Source of the DNA: Bacteroidota bacterium
GTDB taxonomy: Bacteria; Bacteroidota; Ignavibacteria; Kapaibacteriales; HRBIN21
NCBI GenBank assembly: GCA_030550395.1
Contig: JAUQPL010000004.1
Location: 42,501 to 106,500 of the forward strand
DNA length: 64,000 bases
Reading direction: 5' to 3'
Below the pieces are notes generated by a model that made no database searches, was not told the DNA's origin, and worked only from the letters and a program-made list of their open reading frames with translations. This document shows, piece after piece, positions 53,594-61,371 of this stretch; the first letter of the stretch is position 1, and the number at the start of each line of letters is the position of its first letter. The position numbers and the translations under genes are program-made.

Positions 53594-55726
53594 TTAGACT
53601 TCCTCGGCAGCGTGTGCACGGTGTTCCTCAACGAGCTTCTGCTGGATATGGGGAGGTACAGGAACGTACTCGGCGAAGCGTTGGGTATAAGTGGCGCGTC
53701 CCTGGGTCAGGGATCGGAGGGCAGCGGCATAACGGTCCAACTCCGCCAGAGGCATATGGGCACGGATGCGCTGATAGTGCCCATCGCTTTCAATACCCAG
53801 GATGGTTGCTCGCCGGGACGGGAGATCGCTCATGACTGCACCTACAAACTCTTCCGGGACGGTGATGATGACTTCGTAGATAGGTTCCAGCACGCGGGGC
53901 TCTGCCTCCAGGAAGGCGTTCTTGAAGGCCATCATTCCAGCGATTTTGAAGGCCGCTTCGTTGGAATCGACCGGGTGCATTTTGCCATCAAAGACGCTCA
54001 CGCGGATATCGCGCACGTACGAGCCCGTGAGCGGACCATCCTGCATCTTTTCCATGATGCCCTTCAGAATAGCGGGCATAAAGCGGGCGTCAATGACGCC
54101 GCCAACGATGCAGTTGAGAAAAACAAGTTTGCCACCCCAGGGCAAATCGTATTCTTCCCGACTACGGACGGTTAATCCAGCGGGGTCAGGCATGCCATCG
54201 GTGTAGGGTTCAATCAGGAGGTGCACTTCAGCGTATTGTCCGGCGCCACCGGTCTGCTTCTTGTGCTTGTAGTAGCCCTTAGCGGGTTTCTGGATAGTTT
54301 CCCGGTAAGGAATACGGGGTTCCACAAACTCAGCTTCCACACGGAAGCGGCGTTGGAGGAGCCAGCGGGCGACCGCTAAGTGTAGCTCTCCTTGACCGTG
54401 GAGGATGATCTGGCGCAGTTCCTGTGCATGCTCCACCCGATAGCTGGGGTCTTCTTCTTGGAGCTGATGCAGAGCCGTTCCCACTTTTTCCTCATCCCCT
54501 TTTTTGACAGGGACAACAGCCACGCGAACTCGGGGTGGAGGGAACTCTATAGGAGGCAAGGTGACGGTCATACCCTTGTCATGGAGCGTGTTGTTGGTGT
54601 GCGTATTCCGGAGCTTGACTGTTGCGGCAAGGTCGCCCGCTACGATTGGGCTTACTTCCGTTCGCTTTTTGCCTAAGACGGTGAAAAGCTGAGGGATCCG
54701 TTCAACGGAACCCGTTTGGGCGTTGACCAACTCCGTACCTGTGCGGAGGGTTCCCGAGTATATTCGCAGGAAGCTCATATCTCCAAGGCTGGGCTCAGAG
54801 AGCGTGCGGTAGACGAAAGCAACGACGGGGCCGGCTGGATCGCAGGCGATGGAAACGCCCTCGACGGAACGAACGGGTGGGAGCTCTGTCGGGGGCGGCA
54901 CAAGGGTGGTCAAGAGCTGGAGCAGACGGGTCAGTCCAACGTTAGATTGGGAACTTGTGCAGAGAACCGGGAAAATGGCGCGCTGGAGGAGGGCTTGACG
55001 TAGACCCCGTTCAAGCTCTTCTTGGGTCAGTTCCCCATTAGCAAAGTAGGACTCCATAAGAGCCTCGTCCGTGGCGGCAACAGCTTCCATGAGCTGCTCG
55101 CGGAAAAGGCGTAAGCGTTCCTGTTCGCCTTCCGGGAGAGAGCCCGGCTGAGGAGGATTCCCAGGGGTCTCAGCACCGTAGAAGCACTGCGCAAGCACGT
55201 CAGCGATGCCACGGAATTGCCCACCTTCGCCGACAGGATACTGCAAAGCAACGGCAGAGGGGCTGAGCCGTTGGCGGATATGTTCCACAGTACGCTCAAA
55301 ATTGGCTTGTTCGCTATCGGGCTTACTCAGCACCAGAGCAATGGGAAGCCCCTGCCGTTCAGCGTATTTCCAGAGGAGTTCGGTGCCGACCTCTACGCCA
55401 CTTTGTAGGCTTACAAGGAGGAGCCCTATATCGGAGACGCGCATTGCGGGCAGGACTTGCCCGATGAAGTCATCGTAGCCAGGAGTATCCAGCAAGTTCA
55501 GCTTGTAGCCGTTCCATTCAAAGGTCAGCAGACTGGTGAAGACCGATGTTCCCCGCTCGTGCTCCAGGTCGTGGTAGTCTGAAACGGTGTTGCGCTCGGC
55601 AACACTTCCCTTGCGTGTCGTTATGCCAGCAGTGTAGAGTATTGCTTCCGCAAGGCTTGTTTTTCCGCAACCAGCGTGACCCAGCAGGACAGCCGTACGG
55701 ACATGTTGTGCGTCGTAAACCCTCAT
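53594..55726 (-). CDS. EF-G-like translational GTPase paralogue
   Basis: A 710-residue protein with the five-domain length of EF-G. The P-loop is GHAGCGKT (16-23), the switch II motif is DTPGYDD (80-86), and the region before it reads LEHERGTSV in place of the usual EQERGITI. The G4 motif is SKPD (134-137) in place of NKxD. Domain IV text KQTGGAGQYAEVHL and IVGGVIDARFMPAILKG is kept. This is the EF-G-like group found beside true EF-G in Bacteroidota and Thermus-type bacteria, with unclear role. The ATG at 55726 is chosen; a TTG lies 18 bases upstream. Confidence 0.88.
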   Translation of the reverse strand: MRVYDAQHVRTAVLLGHAGCGKTSLAEAILYTAGITTRKGSVAERNTVSDYHDLEHERGTSVFTSLLTFEWNGYKLNLLDTPGYDDFIGQVLPAMRVSDIGLLLVSLQSGVEVGTELLWKYAERQGLPIALVLSKPDSEQANFERTVEHIRQRLSPSAVALQYPVGEGGQFRGIADVLAQCFYGAETPGNPPQPGSLPEGEQERLRLFREQLMEAVAATDEALMESYFANGELTQEELERGLRQALLQRAIFPVLCTSSQSNVGLTRLLQLLTTLVPPPTELPPVRSVEGVSIACDPAGPVVAFVYRTLSEPSLGDMSFLRIYSGTLRTGTELVNAQTGSVERIPQLFTVLGKKRTEVSPIVAGDLAATVKLRNTHTNNTLHDKGMTVTLPPIEFPPPRVRVAVVPVKKGDEEKVGTALHQLQEEDPSYRVEHAQELRQIILHGQGELHLAVARWLLQRRFRVEAEFVEPRIPYRETIQKPAKGYYKHKKQTGGAGQYAEVHLLIEPYTDGMPDPAGLTVRSREEYDLPWGGKLVFLNCIVGGVIDARFMPAILKGIMEKMQDGPLTGSYVRDIRVSVFDGKMHPVDSNEAAFKIAGMMAFKNAFLEAEPRVLEPIYEVIITVPEEFVGAVMSDLPSRRATILGIESDGHYQRIRAHMPLAELDRYAAALRSLTQGRATYTQRFAEYVPVPPHIQQKLVEEHRAHAAEEV

Positions 55727-55769
55727 AGCGAAGGCTGCCTTCAATGGTACATGCTAACAGCAGGAGCCG

Positions 55770-55777
55770 TAAAAATA
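55770..55777 (-). promoter_or_regulatory. Possible -7 promoter element (TATTTTTA)
   Basis: On the minus strand TATTTTTA, one mismatch from TAnnTTTG, is 43 bases before the EF-G-like gene. A TTTG lies upstream but only 12 bases away. Confidence 0.25.
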
Positions 55778-55828
55778 CCAACTTCCGTGCAAAGGTGCAG
55801 AGAGGCGGGGGCAAAAGCTGGGCAAAGC

Positions 55829-56452
55829 TTAGCAATGGCGTAGTATGCGAGCTTGCTGGTTGAGCACTCGGGGGTATAGTTCGTGCTCGTATGGCAAAAG
55901 GCGCTGGGCAAGGCTTTCAGGAGTATCGTCAGGGGCGACGGGGATGCGGATTTGAGCTAAGACCGGACCAGTGTCGTACTCTTCCTCCACGATATGCACG
56001 CTAGCCCCTGTGTACGGCTCTCCAGCACGTAGGACAGCCTGGTGAACATGGAGCCCGTACATTCCGGGTCCGCCAAATTGTGGAAGCAGTGCGGGGTGGA
56101 TGTTGAGGATGCGTCCCTGGTAGGCGCGGACAACCGCTGCGGGGACTTTCTTTAGGTAGCCTGCCAATGCAATGAGCTCAACAGCATAAGTGTTCAGTGT
56201 GTGCAGGAGTGCAGCGGCATAGTCCTCCGGATCTGGGTGGGTTACACTGCTCAGGTGGACAAATGGAATGCCGTAGCGCTGGGCGACCTCCCGGACTCCG
56301 GCAGTGGAATTGTTACTGAGGATCAGCACAATGCGGTAGAGGGTATCGGGGCGAAAGGAAAATCGGATGAGGGCTTCAGCGTTTGTTCCGCGACCGGAAG
56401 CCAAGATTGCTACGCGGACAGCATCTGGCTTAACGCTTGCCACGGAATCCAT
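55829..56452 (-). CDS. purN: Phosphoribosylglycinamide formyltransferase
   Basis: A 207-residue formyltransferase using 10-formyl-tetrahydrofolate to convert GAR to FGAR, the step just before PurL. Marks are ILASGRGTNAEALI, the LAGYLKKVP segment, the active-site ILNIHPALLPQFGG, and GASVHIVEEEYDTGPVL with the catalytic Asp. The start lies 23 bases inside the end of the preceding Rossmann-protein gene. Confidence 0.94.
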   Translation of the reverse strand: MDSVASVKPDAVRVAILASGRGTNAEALIRFSFRPDTLYRIVLILSNNSTAGVREVAQRYGIPFVHLSSVTHPDPEDYAAALLHTLNTYAVELIALAGYLKKVPAAVVRAYQGRILNIHPALLPQFGGPGMYGLHVHQAVLRAGEPYTGASVHIVEEEYDTGPVLAQIRIPVAPDDTPESLAQRLLPYEHELYPRVLNQQARILRHC

Positions 56453-58103
56453 GGTCTTCGTAAGTCAGGATCCATGTGGCAACACTGCTTTCGTCAATGT
56501 TGGGGAGCCGGCTCCAGTGGAGGCGCCATTCACCGCTGGCGGAGCTGGTATCAGCGTCATTAGTGTGAACGTGTGCGATCATCTTCCGGAAGCGCTCCTG
56601 CCAACGTGCCATGTTGGCAGGGCGGAGGTCTATCCATCCAGCTTCGCACCACCGCTCAATTGTTTCAGGAGTGCATCGGTGGTCCTCGGTGGAGGTAGGG
56701 ATTTTGAGCTCAGCCCCGCGCAGATAGCGACGTCCATCGGGCAGGAGGATAGCCAGGCCGATGGTGAGGATTTGCGAGCGGAGGGAGCTATCACGGCACA
56801 GTATGTCCCATAGCTTTTCGGAGATGTCCTCTGGTGTGTGTTCCAGCACGGTTGGGATAGAGCCGAAGGCACGCTTGAGCAGGTGAGCCTCATAGAGCAG
56901 TTTAGTCAACCGTGGGGGTCCGAGCATCTCAAAGGCAATGCCTTCCGTGTGATGTTCGTACTCCAGCTGGCGGAGTAGTTCCACGGCAACATGACGGAGG
57001 GCCCCGCCGCGGTATGTGGGTCCCAGGACTGAGGCGTCGAAGGCCGCAACGATATCATACCCGGTGTTGCCACCGCGCAACTCTTGGACGACGACTTCGG
57101 CAATTTCTTCCGGGGTGATCAGCTCCATTTGCCCAAGGGCGGTAACAGTTTCAAACTCTGCTCGGGCAAAGACACCGTTTTCCCCTGTGTCAATGAAGAC
57201 GGAGCGTAGGGGCTCGTTGGAGCGCCGCAGTGTGTCCGGTGGCTGGAGCGGGAGCCTATCCCCAAGCTCTGGTGCTTCCTCAGGGGGCAAATCCACACGT
57301 AGGAGAGGACGTCCGCGGAAGAGGACGGTGTCGTAAGCAATACGCTTCCACCCGATAATAGCGGCAGGCTTGATCTCCTTGATGATAGGCGCTCCCGGAG
57401 TGCGTCCCATGAGGAAGAGAAGGAGGGAGTGGGCTCCGGCAACGGCGGATTTTGCTAGCAGAACACGCGATGGGCGCTCCTCGCTATGGGTATAGGGGAT
57501 ATTCAGCCCCATGCCACCGGTACCCGTCGTCCCGACCTTTAAGTACACTTGGGTTCCAGCCTCCAGGAGGCTGTGGTACAGAATCTGTACGTGCCGGATG
57601 AGCTGTGGGATGTAGAGGCTACATAGAAGGTGTTCGACCGTTTCGCTGGACTCAGCTCCCTGCCGTAGGGTCTTCCAAACGGCGGAGGCAGTGGTGTAGA
57701 TGTCCTGGTAGGCAATTGCTGTGGCAGTGTTGATGCAATCGACAACAATGTCGGGGCGAACGTCGGTCAAAAGCTCGTAGAGGGCGGATTGGCGAAGGCG
57801 GTGTTCGTCTAATTCAGCTAGGAGGTCCTCAATGAGGGCAGCGCGGGTTGCCGGATCGCGCAACAGCTCCGATCGGGAATGTTCTTTCCAAGCGCTGCGG
57901 AGGAAGATATCCCCCCAGCGAGCTTCAATGGTAGCGGAAGGAAAACGGCGCCGCAGTTCAACAACGGCTTCTTCGGCTTCGGAGCGACGGAGGGAAGTCA
58001 GGACCAAACGTTTGGGCTGTTCAGAAAGTAGACGATGGCAGACGGCGGACCCAACTAATCCCCATCCGCCAAGAACCAGCACGGTACGGTCACGGAGTTC
58101 CAT
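56430..58103 (-). CDS. Large NAD(P)-dependent Rossmann protein, unknown function
   Basis: A 557-residue protein beginning with a dinucleotide-binding motif, VLVLGGWGLVGSAVC (residues 8-22), followed by LVLTSLRRSEAEEAV, as in extended SDR/epimerase proteins. The middle region has DIVVDCINTATAIAYQD and a segment with LKVGTTGTGGMGLNIPYTH, also consistent with that fold, and a ~300-residue C-terminal part that I cannot place. No YxxxK pair is obvious. It overlaps metE by 14 bases and purN by 23, so it is cotranscribed with both. Function unknown. Confidence 0.72.
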   Translation of the reverse strand: MELRDRTVLVLGGWGLVGSAVCHRLLSEQPKRLVLTSLRRSEAEEAVVELRRRFPSATIEARWGDIFLRSAWKEHSRSELLRDPATRAALIEDLLAELDEHRLRQSALYELLTDVRPDIVVDCINTATAIAYQDIYTTASAVWKTLRQGAESSETVEHLLCSLYIPQLIRHVQILYHSLLEAGTQVYLKVGTTGTGGMGLNIPYTHSEERPSRVLLAKSAVAGAHSLLLFLMGRTPGAPIIKEIKPAAIIGWKRIAYDTVLFRGRPLLRVDLPPEEAPELGDRLPLQPPDTLRRSNEPLRSVFIDTGENGVFARAEFETVTALGQMELITPEEIAEVVVQELRGGNTGYDIVAAFDASVLGPTYRGGALRHVAVELLRQLEYEHHTEGIAFEMLGPPRLTKLLYEAHLLKRAFGSIPTVLEHTPEDISEKLWDILCRDSSLRSQILTIGLAILLPDGRRYLRGAELKIPTSTEDHRCTPETIERWCEAGWIDLRPANMARWQERFRKMIAHVHTNDADTSSASGEWRLHWSRLPNIDESSVATWILTYEDHGFRGKR

Positions 58104-60387
58104 TGTCTTGCTCTTTCCCCATAGCACGGATGAGTTGTTGCCGTATGCGTTGAGCAGCGGTAACCATATTGTGGAGGGCGGGAATGAGCTCTTCCCAACG
58201 CCGTGTCTTCAGACCGCAGTCCGGATTAACCCAGACCGATTCTGCTGGAAGGAGATGGAGCACCCGTCGGAGGATGGCTTCGATGTCGTCTACGGAAGGA
58301 GTCTCGGGGGAATGTACGTCGTAGACCCCAACGCCGACGCGGATGCTCCCGGCGGGTAATGCCGCAAAGCTGTCCACAATTTCCCCTTTGCTGCGAGAGC
58401 CTTCAATGGAGAGCACATCAAAGTCCAGTTCGGCGATGAAGGAGATAATGTCGTTGAATTCGGAGTAACACATGTGGGTGTGGATCTGTGTTTCGGGGCG
58501 AGCATGAGCATGGCACAGGCGGAACGCTCGTGTTGCCCAGCGGAAATAGTGGCCCCAGTCGCGGCGCTTCAGGGGGGCACCCTCTCGGAAGGCAGGTTCA
58601 TCGATTTGAATGATGGCGATACCGGCGGCTTCCAGATCGCGAACCTCATCAGCGATGGCTAATGCCAGTTCGTAGGCGAGTTCCTCGACGGGGATATCTT
58701 GCCGCCAATAACTCCATACGAGCATGGTTACTGGACCGGTGAGCATGCCTTTGACAGGCTTGTTCGTAAGGGATTGGGCGTAGGTGATTTCCCGGACGGT
58801 CATGGGGTGAGGGCGCCAGACATCGCCGTAGATAATCGGGGGTCTGTAAACGCGAGAGCCGTACGAGAGGATCCAGCCATGCTCGGTGGTGGCAATACCT
58901 TCCAATTGCTCGGCGAAGTACTCCACCATGTCGCTCCGCTCAAACTCACCGTGGACGAGTACGTCTAATCCCAGTTCTTCCTGGATGGCGATAACATGGC
59001 GGATGCGGTCTCGGATTGTGGCATCGTAGTCTTCACAGGAGAGTTCCCCACGACGGTATTGACTCCGCAGACGGCGGATGTCAGCCGTCTGGGGGAAGGA
59101 GCCGATGGTCGTCGTAGGCAGGAGGGGAAGTTGGAGGCGGAGCGCCTGGAGGCGATATCGTTCCGGTGCCGGCGGCTGGCGTTGGAAGTCCGTCTCTGTC
59201 AAGGCTGCAACCCGCCGGCGGACTTGTTCGTTGCGGCCAAAGGGAAGACGCAGAAGCTGAGAAGTGGCTTCCACCTGTTGGATAGCCCCTTGATCGCCTT
59301 CCCATGCTGCTTTCAGAAGGCGCAGCTCTGCAAGGCGTTCTCGGGCGAAGGCTAAGCGCTCGGCAAGGCCCGGTGGAAGCCTGTTTTCAACTGCCACGGT
59401 GATGGGCAAGTGGAACAGAGGACAAGAGGGGGCGATGACAACATCAGAGCTGAAGCTATGGAGAGCTTCAATCAGACGCAAGCATTCCCGAAGGTCTGAG
59501 CGCCATACTTGGCGTCCGTGGACAATTCCGGCAATGAGTGTCTTACCTGTCGGAAAGCCGGCAGAGTGCAGAGAGCGCCAGTTCTCGGTATTGGAGACAA
59601 AATCCAGTCCTAACCCAGCAACAGGGAGGTCAGCATAGCGTTGGAAATCAGCGACACTGTCGTAGTAGCACAGAAGCCAAATGGCCGGCCCTTGATGGCT
59701 CAGCTCTGCATACCACGTTCGCGCAAGGTACCAGTGCTCCTCCGGGACGTCCAATGCTAGCGCTGGTTCGTGGAGGAGAGCAAGGCTTACCCCATCTGCA
59801 GCGAGGGAGCGGAGGAGTTCAGCATAGACCGGTATGACCGCGGTACCGAACTCAGCGAACTCATCTGCGGTCAGTGGAGCGATAGAGGCAAGAGAGCCAT
59901 TATGGTAGCGCGCTCTCTTGGAGAGGCGCAGGAACGTGTAAGGACCGATGATGCTTGGGACTGTTTCGGCACCAAGCTGGCGGTAGAAACGAACATCTTC
60001 CAGCGGGAAGTTCTGCACAAGGCGAAAAACCGGTTCCTCCAGCTCAGGTACGAGGTAGTGGTAATTCGTGTTGAACCACTTCGTAAGCTCCAGGGCATAT
60101 TTGCTGCGGGCCAAGGCGAAGTATGTCTGCAATCCCGTGTAGGCCCCGAAGCGGCGGGGAATGGCGCCGAGCATGACCGCCGTGTCCAGCATTGGGTCGT
60201 AGAGCGAGAGCTCATTGCACGGAATGAGGTCTATCCCTTGGTACTCTTGCAGTCGCTCCCGCTTCAGTTCTGCGATGCCGTGGAGGAAGTCTTCCTCGGA
60301 GATGTGTCCTGCCCAAAAGGTTTCTAGGAGCCGTTTATATTGGCGCTGTTCCCCCAGTCGGGGGAAGCCAAAAGCAAGCGTGCGCAT
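58090..60387 (-). CDS. metE: Cobalamin-independent methionine synthase
   Basis: A 765-residue enzyme transferring methyl from methyl-tetrahydrofolate polyglutamate to homocysteine. The N-terminal half begins LAFGFPRLGEQRQYKRLLE and is the evolved duplicate. The C-terminal catalytic half has TTTIGSFPQTADIRRLR, VHGEFERSDMVEYF, MLTGPVTMLVWSY, IQIDEPAFREG, the zinc ligands in IHTHMCYSEF and the last cysteine in NPDCGLKTR. TAAATTCG (60419-60426) is a near match to the promoter element. Confidence 0.97.
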   Translation of the reverse strand: MRTLAFGFPRLGEQRQYKRLLETFWAGHISEEDFLHGIAELKRERLQEYQGIDLIPCNELSLYDPMLDTAVMLGAIPRRFGAYTGLQTYFALARSKYALELTKWFNTNYHYLVPELEEPVFRLVQNFPLEDVRFYRQLGAETVPSIIGPYTFLRLSKRARYHNGSLASIAPLTADEFAEFGTAVIPVYAELLRSLAADGVSLALLHEPALALDVPEEHWYLARTWYAELSHQGPAIWLLCYYDSVADFQRYADLPVAGLGLDFVSNTENWRSLHSAGFPTGKTLIAGIVHGRQVWRSDLRECLRLIEALHSFSSDVVIAPSCPLFHLPITVAVENRLPPGLAERLAFARERLAELRLLKAAWEGDQGAIQQVEATSQLLRLPFGRNEQVRRRVAALTETDFQRQPPAPERYRLQALRLQLPLLPTTTIGSFPQTADIRRLRSQYRRGELSCEDYDATIRDRIRHVIAIQEELGLDVLVHGEFERSDMVEYFAEQLEGIATTEHGWILSYGSRVYRPPIIYGDVWRPHPMTVREITYAQSLTNKPVKGMLTGPVTMLVWSYWRQDIPVEELAYELALAIADEVRDLEAAGIAIIQIDEPAFREGAPLKRRDWGHYFRWATRAFRLCHAHARPETQIHTHMCYSEFNDIISFIAELDFDVLSIEGSRSKGEIVDSFAALPAGSIRVGVGVYDVHSPETPSVDDIEAILRRVLHLLPAESVWVNPDCGLKTRRWEELIPALHNMVTAAQRIRQQLIRAMGKEQDNGTP

Positions 60388-60418
60388 TGCCTTCCTCGTG
60401 TGACACAGGATGGGAGTA

Positions 60419-60426
60419 CGAATTTA
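60419..60426 (-). promoter_or_regulatory. Possible -7 promoter element (TAAATTCG) for metE
   Basis: On the minus strand TAAATTCG has one mismatch to TAnnTTTG and lies 31 bases before metE, overlapping the prmC stop codon. Confidence 0.2.
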
Positions 60427-61371
60427 GTGAACGCTGGGGGGGTATGTAGTGGGACTGTGGGCGAGGATTCCTACGAGCACGCGTTCTGTGCCGGTGTAGT
60501 CTTTTTGCAAGTACAGCATAGAGGCCAGGGGGCGGAAAAGGGTTGTAATGGCGGAGGCCGATTCTGGTCTGATTTCCAGCACGAAGGCGCCACCAGGTAC
60601 GAGGATGGTGGGGAAAAGGTCGGCAAAGCGCCGGTAAAAGCTCAGTCCGTCAGCTCCGTCGGTGAGGGCTTCGTGGGGTTCATAGAGGGTGATTTCGGGC
60701 TGCAGCTGGGGAAGTGCGGAAGCGGGGATGTAGGGTGGATTGGAGACCACCAGATGGAAGGGATATGCCGGAGGCAGCTGGCGGAGGATGTCCACGTGGG
60801 AAAAGGAAACGTTTCTCAGCCCTAAGCGGCGGGCATTCTCGCGGGCAAGTCGGAGAGCAGCCACAGAGATGTCAATGCCGACAACATGAGCTTCCGGCAG
60901 GCTGGAGGCAAGTGCTAAGGCAATACAGCCGGAACCAGTCCCAATATCCAGGATGCGCAGTGGGAGTGGAAATGGCACTGTGCGGAGGAGGCTGAGTGCT
61001 TCCTCGACGACAAGCTCCGTTTCCGGGCGTGGAATGAAGACGCCGCGCCGGATGTGGAGGCGGAGGGTGTAGAAGTCTGTCTGTCGGACAAGGTATTGGA
61101 GTGGTTCCCGCTGGAGTCGGCGCTGGAGAAGACGATGGAGTCGGCGGCGTGCCGCTACGGCGATGGGCTGATTGCCGTTCAGGAGCAGGGAAAGTCGGTC
61201 ACAGCCCAATGCGTGGCAGAGGAGAACATCGGCTGTGTACTCGGGGCTTTCCAGCCCTGCCGCTTTGAGCAGCTGCGAGGCGGCAATCCGAGCTTCTCGG
61301 ATTGTGGAGCAGCCAGCAATGGGGTTACTCGGCGTAGTATTCCTGGAGCGGTTTGACCTGAAGTTCGGCAT
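60424..61371 (-). CDS. prmC: Release factor glutamine methyltransferase
   Basis: A 315-residue SAM enzyme that methylates the GGQ glutamine of peptide release factors. The N-terminal helical domain has [29 protein letters not shown]. The SAM site is [17 protein letters not shown], and the catalytic motif is VVSNPPYIP. The first usable ATG (61369-61371) lies 47 bases within carB, giving about 25 residues before the homologous start; an initiation nearer the carB stop would need a rare codon. metE follows after 36 bases. Confidence 0.92.
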   Translation of the reverse strand: MPNFRSNRSRNTTPSNPIAGCSTIREARIAASQLLKAAGLESPEYTADVLLCHALGCDRLSLLLNGNQPIAVAARRRLHRLLQRRLQREPLQYLVRQTDFYTLRLHIRRGVFIPRPETELVVEEALSLLRTVPFPLPLRILDIGTGSGCIALALASSLPEAHVVGIDISVAALRLARENARRLGLRNVSFSHVDILRQLPPAYPFHLVVSNPPYIPASALPQLQPEITLYEPHEALTDGADGLSFYRRFADLFPTILVPGGAFVLEIRPESASAITTLFRPLASMLYLQKDYTGTERVLVGILAHSPTTYPPSVH

